A stretch of DNA of 64,000 nucleotides. Origin: Buchananella sp. 14KM1171 (lineage in GTDB: Bacteria; Actinomycetota; Actinomycetes; Actinomycetales; Actinomycetaceae). The translations under genes and the position numbers were made by a program. Where the stretch lies: the NCBI RefSeq assembly GCF_041380365.1, contig NZ_CP159981.1, positions 310,001-374,000 on the forward strand. Reading direction: 5' to 3'. The notes beneath the pieces were generated by a model that was given only the letters and a program-made list of their open reading frames with translations, did no database searches and was not told the origin of the DNA. Shown here piece after piece: positions 59,339 through 64,000 of the stretch; within the stretch, counting starts at the first letter, position 1, and the number at the start of each line of letters is the position of its first letter.

Positions 59339-62300
59339 GTGGAAAGCCAGGTGCTGCTGCCTCCCACGATTGCTGCCGATATCCAGGCGGGAATCGGGGA
59401 CTACCTGGCGACCACCTTTGCCCTCACGGACGCCGCCACCCGCAACGCCCTCGAACGGTTCTTGGACCACGAGGAGACGGGCATGTTCAAGGGGCCGTAC
59501 GTGCGCACCCGCCTGCCCTTTGCGCCCGGCAGCCGGGAAAACCTGCCGCTGGACTTCTACCCCTCCCCGCACACCCCCTACGGTCACCAGCTGGCGGCCT
59601 ACCACCGCCTGTCCACCAAGCCCAACGGCACGGAGCGTTTTGCGCGCCCTCAACCCACGCTGGTCACCACGGGCACGGGCTCGGGCAAGACTGAGGCCTT
59701 CTTGCACCCGATCCTGGACCACGTGCTGCGGGCCAAGAAGGCCGGGATCACGGGCATCAAGGCCCTGATCCTCTACCCCATGAACGCGCTGGCTAACGAC
59801 CAGTCGGCCCGCCTGGACGGCCTGCTGGTCACCTACCCGGAACTGACCGGAGTGCGGGTGGGCCTCTACACCGGCGAACACGGCGAAGGCACCAAGTTCG
59901 CCTCCAAGTACTTCACCACCGACCGCTATGAGATGCGGCAAAACCCGCCGGATATCTTGCTAACCAACTACAAGATGCTGGACATGCTGCTCCTGCGCAG
60001 CGAGGACGCCGGCCTGTGGCAGAAGTCGGCCACCTCCCTGACCTACCTGGTGCTGGATGAGTTCCACTCCTACGACGGCGCGCAGGGCACCGACGTCGCC
60101 ATGCTGCTGCGCCGCCTGGCTGCCACCCTCACCTCCCACTGGCCCGCCGACCTTTCCGGCCTGCCCCAGCCCTTCACCGAGGCAGACAGAGAGGCGCCGC
60201 TGGGAGGAATGACGCCGGTGGCAACGTCGGCCACCATGGGCAGCGGGCAAAGCGCCTCCAGCCGCATGCTCGACTTCGCCAGCCGCGTCTTTGGCGTTCC
60301 CTTCACCGAGAAGTCCGTGATTACCGAATCGCGCCTCACCCCGGCCCAGTGGGCGCTGCCGGCCCGCCCCAACGCCCGGGAAATCGAGCACATTAGGGCC
60401 GACGTTCCCGCCACCGCCAAGCTCCTAGGCCGCCACTTGGACCACGCCCAGCGCCTTGCCGTGCTCCTGCCGCTGCTCTTTGAAAACGGCGAGGCGATGG
60501 TGGGCTGGGGCGAGGCCGATCTGCTTGACGCCCTGCGCGCCCACCCGCTCATCGTCCAGCTAGCCGAGCAGAGCCAAAGCGCCATCGCCCTGACAACACT
60601 GGCCGCCGCGCTGCTGGCGCGCGAGTCGCGGCCCTCGCCCGCCGCCACCACCGTCCTAACCCACTTGCTCTCCCTGCTGGCGCACGTGCGCGCCGTGGCC
60701 GGCCTGTCTGGGCTAGGCGTGGATACCCACCTGTGGATCCGTGAACCCTCCCGCATCGACGCCAAGGTCAACCAGGCCACCGAATTCAGGTGGAGCGACG
60801 ACGTTCCCACCGACGAGGACGACGACGCGACCTACCTGCCCGCCATCTACTGCCGCCAATGCGGGCGCAGCGGGTGGGCCGCTCAGCTCAGCGCCACCGG
60901 GATAGACCTGGAATTTGCGGCGGGTGCCATCCGCACCGCCTCATACAAGCGCGATAGTTCCATTCGCTTCCTGATCCTGGCCACCGGCGAGGCCAACAGC
61001 GCCTCCCACCGCGTCAACCTGCGTTACTTCGACGCCCGCTCGCGCCGCCTGCTCTCCGTTCCCAGCGGCGAGGACGAGCAGTTCCCGGCCGTGCCAGTGC
61101 TGGTGCACGTGGGCACCGACGCTGGCGAGGAAGCCGCCGCCTCCAACTGCCCGGCCTGCGAGGGGCAGGACACCATTCGCTTCATGGGCTCGGCCATCGC
61201 CACCCTCACCAGCGTTGCGATCTCCAACGTGTTTGGTCACCACGCCATCGACGTGGCAGACAAGAAGGCCCTGGTCTTCACCGACTCCGTGCAGGACGCC
61301 GCCCACCGCGCCGGCTTCATTCAGTCCCGCTCCCACTCCTTCAACCTGCGCACCTCGCTGCGCGCCGCGTTCAACGAGGACGGGGAAACGATCACGCTGG
61401 ACCAGTTGATCGATGCGGTGTTCGCAACCGCGCGGGCGGGAGATGCCAACCAGCGTTTTGCGGTGCTCCCGCCAGACCTGGCCTACCGGCAGGGATTCGT
61501 GGAGTTTTGGCAGGGGCCCGGAAACAACCGGACTTTTGCCACCGCCGCCAAGAAGATCAAGCACCGCCTAGCCTTTGACGCGATCCGCGAGTTCGGCATC
61601 GACAGCGCCTTTGGCCGCACCCTGGAGGCTACCGGCACCATCACGGTGGAGGTGGACGCGGGCAGCAGCGAAGCCCTGGCGCGCATTGCCAAGAGCGCAT
61701 ACGACAAGCGTTTTGACCAGATCGAGGGAACCGGCCCTCGCCCGGCAGCGTTGGTGGCGTGGGTGCGCGGCATCCTGCAGCGCCTGCGCCGCCGGGGCGG
61801 CATCTACCACCAGTGGCTGGAGGGCTACATTCGCTCCGGTGGTGACGGCTGGTACGTCAACGGCGGGCGCAAGCGCAGCGAGGGCATGCCCGGGATGGGG
61901 TACTCCCGTTCGGTGCCCCGCTTCGTGGCCTTCGGCAAGCAAAACACGGACACTCGCTTCGACAAGGCAGATACCCGCACCAGCTGGTACGTGCAGTGGA
62001 CCAAGCGATGCCTGGAGGTCTCCAGCGACCACGCCCCGCAACTGCTGAGGTTCCTGTGCATGGCGCTCGAGGAGGAAGGAGTGCTCAGAGAGCACTCCAC
62101 CAAGCAGGGCGGCACCGTCTACTCCATCAACCAGGACCGCGTGCTGCTCAGCTCCACCACCGATGAAGAACTAGAGGGCGGCGCGCTCAACCTGGAATGC
62201 GACATCTGTAAGGCCAACAACGTGCTACCGGGCGCGGTGGCTGCACAGCTAAAGAGCGCGCCCTGCATGTCCTCCGGCTGCGATGGCCACCTGCAGCCCA

Positions 62301-64000
62301 CACGCGGGGACGCCCACAACTACTACCGCAACTTCTACCGCTCCCCCTACCCCAAGCGCGTGGTCTCCCGTGAGCACTCATCGCTGCTGCCCACCAAGAC
62401 GCGCCTGGAGTACGAGACCGGTTTCAAGCAAAACCCGCCCGCCCCCGGCGCGCCCAACGTGCTCGTGGCCACCCCCACCCTGGAGATGGGCATCGACATC
62501 GGTGACCTGTCGTACGTGGTGCTCGCCTCCATGCCCACCAGTGTTGCCAGCTACGTGCAGCGGGTGGGCCGCGCGGGACGTCGGACAGGAAACTCGCTCA
62601 TCCTGGCGCTAGTGCAGGGGCGGGGCGAGCACCTGCCCAAGATCTACGACCCGCTCTCCATCATCAACGGCGAGGTGGAGCCGCCCAGCACCTACCTGGA
62701 GGCCACCGAGATCCTGCAGCGTCAGTTCGCTGCATTTGCCGGCGACCGCCTGGCCCGCCTGGGGCAGGTCCCGGAGCAAACCCGTCAGCACAACGTGCTC
62801 AAGTCCACCGAACCTGACACCTACCTGGGCAAGCTGATCGAGCTGGTGGAACAAAACGGCGACGCGCTGATCGCCGACTTCACCTCCCGCCTGGCCCCGT
62901 ATCTAGGGGAAAGCAGTATCGAGGCGTTGGCGCTTTGGGCTCGCCACTCCCTGCGCACGGACATAGAAAAGATGGTTCACACCTGGAACCAGGACCGCGC
63001 GCAGCTTCGGTTCAAGCTGGCCGCCATGCAAAAGGGCATCAAGCAGCTCGAGGCAGAGCGAGACAAGATCCGCTCCGTGCACGGCTTCAAGCCCACCGAC
63101 ACGCTGGAGAGGCTGAGCGACCTGCCCGCAGACCTACGCGAGGCCGAACGAGAGCTGCGCTCCGCCGTGGCACAGACCGCGCGGATGCGCGCCAAGTTGG
63201 GTGAGGACTGGTCCAGCCACTGGATCTCCATGCTGGAATCGGCTGGCCTGTTCCCCAACTACACGCTGCTGGACGACACCGTCACCCTGAACGTAGAGGT
63301 CACCAGGCGCAACCCGGAGACCACCGAGTTCGAGGCGGACACCAAGCCGTTCACGCGCGGGGCCAGCAGCGCGCTGATGGAGCTAGCCCCCGGGGCGGCC
63401 TTCTACGCCGACGGCCTGGAAATCAAGATCGACGCCATTGACCTGGGAGAAAACGCCTCCCGCGTGGAGCGTTGGCAAATCTGCCCGTGCTGCGGCTGGC
63501 ACGCGGAGGTGAGCAGCGGCCCGGCTAGCGCATCCGGGCGCGTCTCCACCTGCGCCCGCTGTGGGGACGGCGCGATTGCCGACTCCGGGCAGAACATGGA
63601 CGTGGTGCGCCTGCAGACGGTCTCCGCGCGCGTGTTCCAGGACGAGAGCGCCATCACCGACAAGAGCGACGAGCGCCGCCGCTCCTACTTCTCCGTCATC
63701 CCGCTGCCGGACCTGGACCGGCGCTACAGCCAGGCGCAGTGGTTTGAGTCCTCCACCGGCTTTGGTATCGAATACCTCAGCCGCGCCGACATCACCTGGC
63801 TGAACCTGGGGGCAACCTCCAGCGGCGCGGCCGAGCGCACCCTGGGCGGGCACGTGGTACGCACTCCCCTGTTCAGGGTGTGCTCCTACTGCGGGAAGCT
63901 CGATGGCAGCGTGAAGGAGAACTCCAAGGAGGAACACCGCTACTGGTGCAAGCACCGCTTGGACATCGAGGAGCACAACGCCACCATCGCGATCTCCCGC
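59339..64000 (+). CDS. Giant DEAD/DEAH helicase with cysteine clusters (DruE/DUF1998-type), partial
   Basis: 1554 codons, open to the window edge with no stop. GTG preceded by AGGAG. Motif I TGTGSGKTE (111-119), YPMNALANDQ, motif II DEFH (240-243) in VLDEFHSYDGAQGTDVAMLL, VFTDSVQDAAHR, ATPTLEMGIDIG (about 1044-1055) and motif VI QRVGRAGRR (1074-1082). CxxC pairs at about 505/508, 604/607 and 954/957, CPCC at 1382 and CSYC at 1515 suggest zinc ribbons. This is the style of DUF1998-associated helicases (Druantia DruE; DISARM DrmA/DrmB). The remaining C-terminus and further operon genes lie outside the window. Confidence 0.85.
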   Translation, partial: MESQVLLPPTIAADIQAGIGDYLATTFALTDAATRNALERFLDHEETGMFKGPYVRTRLPFAPGSRENLPLDFYPSPHTPYGHQLAAYHRLSTKPNGTERFARPQPTLVTTGTGSGKTEAFLHPILDHVLRAKKAGITGIKALILYPMNALANDQSARLDGLLVTYPELTGVRVGLYTGEHGEGTKFASKYFTTDRYEMRQNPPDILLTNYKMLDMLLLRSEDAGLWQKSATSLTYLVLDEFHSYDGAQGTDVAMLLRRLAATLTSHWPADLSGLPQPFTEADREAPLGGMTPVATSATMGSGQSASSRMLDFASRVFGVPFTEKSVITESRLTPAQWALPARPNAREIEHIRADVPATAKLLGRHLDHAQRLAVLLPLLFENGEAMVGWGEADLLDALRAHPLIVQLAEQSQSAIALTTLAAALLARESRPSPAATTVLTHLLSLLAHVRAVAGLSGLGVDTHLWIREPSRIDAKVNQATEFRWSDDVPTDEDDDATYLPAIYCRQCGRSGWAAQLSATGIDLEFAAGAIRTASYKRDSSIRFLILATGEANSASHRVNLRYFDARSRRLLSVPSGEDEQFPAVPVLVHVGTDAGEEAAASNCPACEGQDTIRFMGSAIATLTSVAISNVFGHHAIDVADKKALVFTDSVQDAAHRAGFIQSRSHSFNLRTSLRAAFNEDGETITLDQLIDAVFATARAGDANQRFAVLPPDLAYRQGFVEFWQGPGNNRTFATAAKKIKHRLAFDAIREFGIDSAFGRTLEATGTITVEVDAGSSEALARIAKSAYDKRFDQIEGTGPRPAALVAWVRGILQRLRRRGGIYHQWLEGYIRSGGDGWYVNGGRKRSEGMPGMGYSRSVPRFVAFGKQNTDTRFDKADTRTSWYVQWTKRCLEVSSDHAPQLLRFLCMALEEEGVLREHSTKQGGTVYSINQDRVLLSSTTDEELEGGALNLECDICKANNVLPGAVAAQLKSAPCMSSGCDGHLQPTRGDAHNYYRNFYRSPYPKRVVSREHSSLLPTKTRLEYETGFKQNPPAPGAPNVLVATPTLEMGIDIGDLSYVVLASMPTSVASYVQRVGRAGRRTGNSLILALVQGRGEHLPKIYDPLSIINGEVEPPSTYLEATEILQRQFAAFAGDRLARLGQVPEQTRQHNVLKSTEPDTYLGKLIELVEQNGDALIADFTSRLAPYLGESSIEALALWARHSLRTDIEKMVHTWNQDRAQLRFKLAAMQKGIKQLEAERDKIRSVHGFKPTDTLERLSDLPADLREAERELRSAVAQTARMRAKLGEDWSSHWISMLESAGLFPNYTLLDDTVTLNVEVTRRNPETTEFEADTKPFTRGASSALMELAPGAAFYADGLEIKIDAIDLGENASRVERWQICPCCGWHAEVSSGPASASGRVSTCARCGDGAIADSGQNMDVVRLQTVSARVFQDESAITDKSDERRRSYFSVIPLPDLDRRYSQAQWFESSTGFGIEYLSRADITWLNLGATSSGAAERTLGGHVVRTPLFRVCSYCGKLDGSVKENSKEEHRYWCKHRLDIEEHNATIAISR

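Overview
The window is GC-rich (by eye about two thirds G+C) DNA of an actinobacterium, most likely an Actinomycetaceae-type organism. Supporting this are many GTG starts, an LPXTG-anchored SpaA-repeat surface protein, a PPi-type phosphofructokinase, a class II DAHP synthase and a MetPS transporter. The gene order polyprenyl synthetase / Rv2175c-like / pknL / aroG / plsC / exonuclease-GIY-YIG / trpD / erpA / glycerate-kinase-like follows, from memory, the Mycobacterium tuberculosis Rv2173-Rv2205c block. The left half is therefore an old conserved backbone with insertions. Species cannot be named from the sequence alone.

Layout. 1-2885: end of a polyprenyl synthetase, a small DNA-binding protein and the PASTA kinase PknL. 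2856-12471: accessory block between pknL and aroG, with an IS1634-type element flanked by 177-bp direct repeats, a 1641-residue LPXTG adhesin with a foldable leader, and a SIR2-domain protein preceded by a 58-residue ORF. 12591-25543: housekeeping genes (DAHP synthase, PPi-PFK, acyltransferase, DEDD exonuclease/GIY-YIG, TrpD, SOD, FKBP lipoprotein, ErpA, M20 dipeptidase, DUF3043). 25878-30020: an Fe3+ ABC importer behind a DtxR/IdeR-like box. 30278-41169: PyrD, TrmH-type methyltransferase, thioredoxin-like protein, HAD phosphatase, MetPS, purine nucleoside phosphorylase, PQ-loop protein, Ndh and small membrane proteins.

41411-49526 is envelope and conflict related. It holds a polymorphic toxin with a T7SS-type N-terminus and an HNH nuclease end, two tandem copies of its probable immunity gene, a lipoprotein, and a four-gene operon (Met-rich thioredoxin lipoprotein, DipZ-like CcdA-redoxin, response regulator, histidine kinase). 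49766-64000 is a defence island. hipBA sits behind three palindromes spaced 60-61 bp and faces a tightly coupled operon of an SNF2-type helicase, a 1561-residue adenine methylase and a giant DEAD/DEAH helicase that runs off the window. The last three genes resemble DISARM/Druantia/helicase-methylase phage-defence systems and are the best candidate here for a poorly described system.

Regulation. Several genes start 6-8 nt after a TAnnnT box, suggesting leaderless transcripts; others have good Shine-Dalgarno sites. Terminators are mostly long GC hairpins without U-tracts. Several intergenic gaps hold long inverted repeats, some with the same short word twice per arm. No tRNA, rRNA or CRISPR array was recognised.
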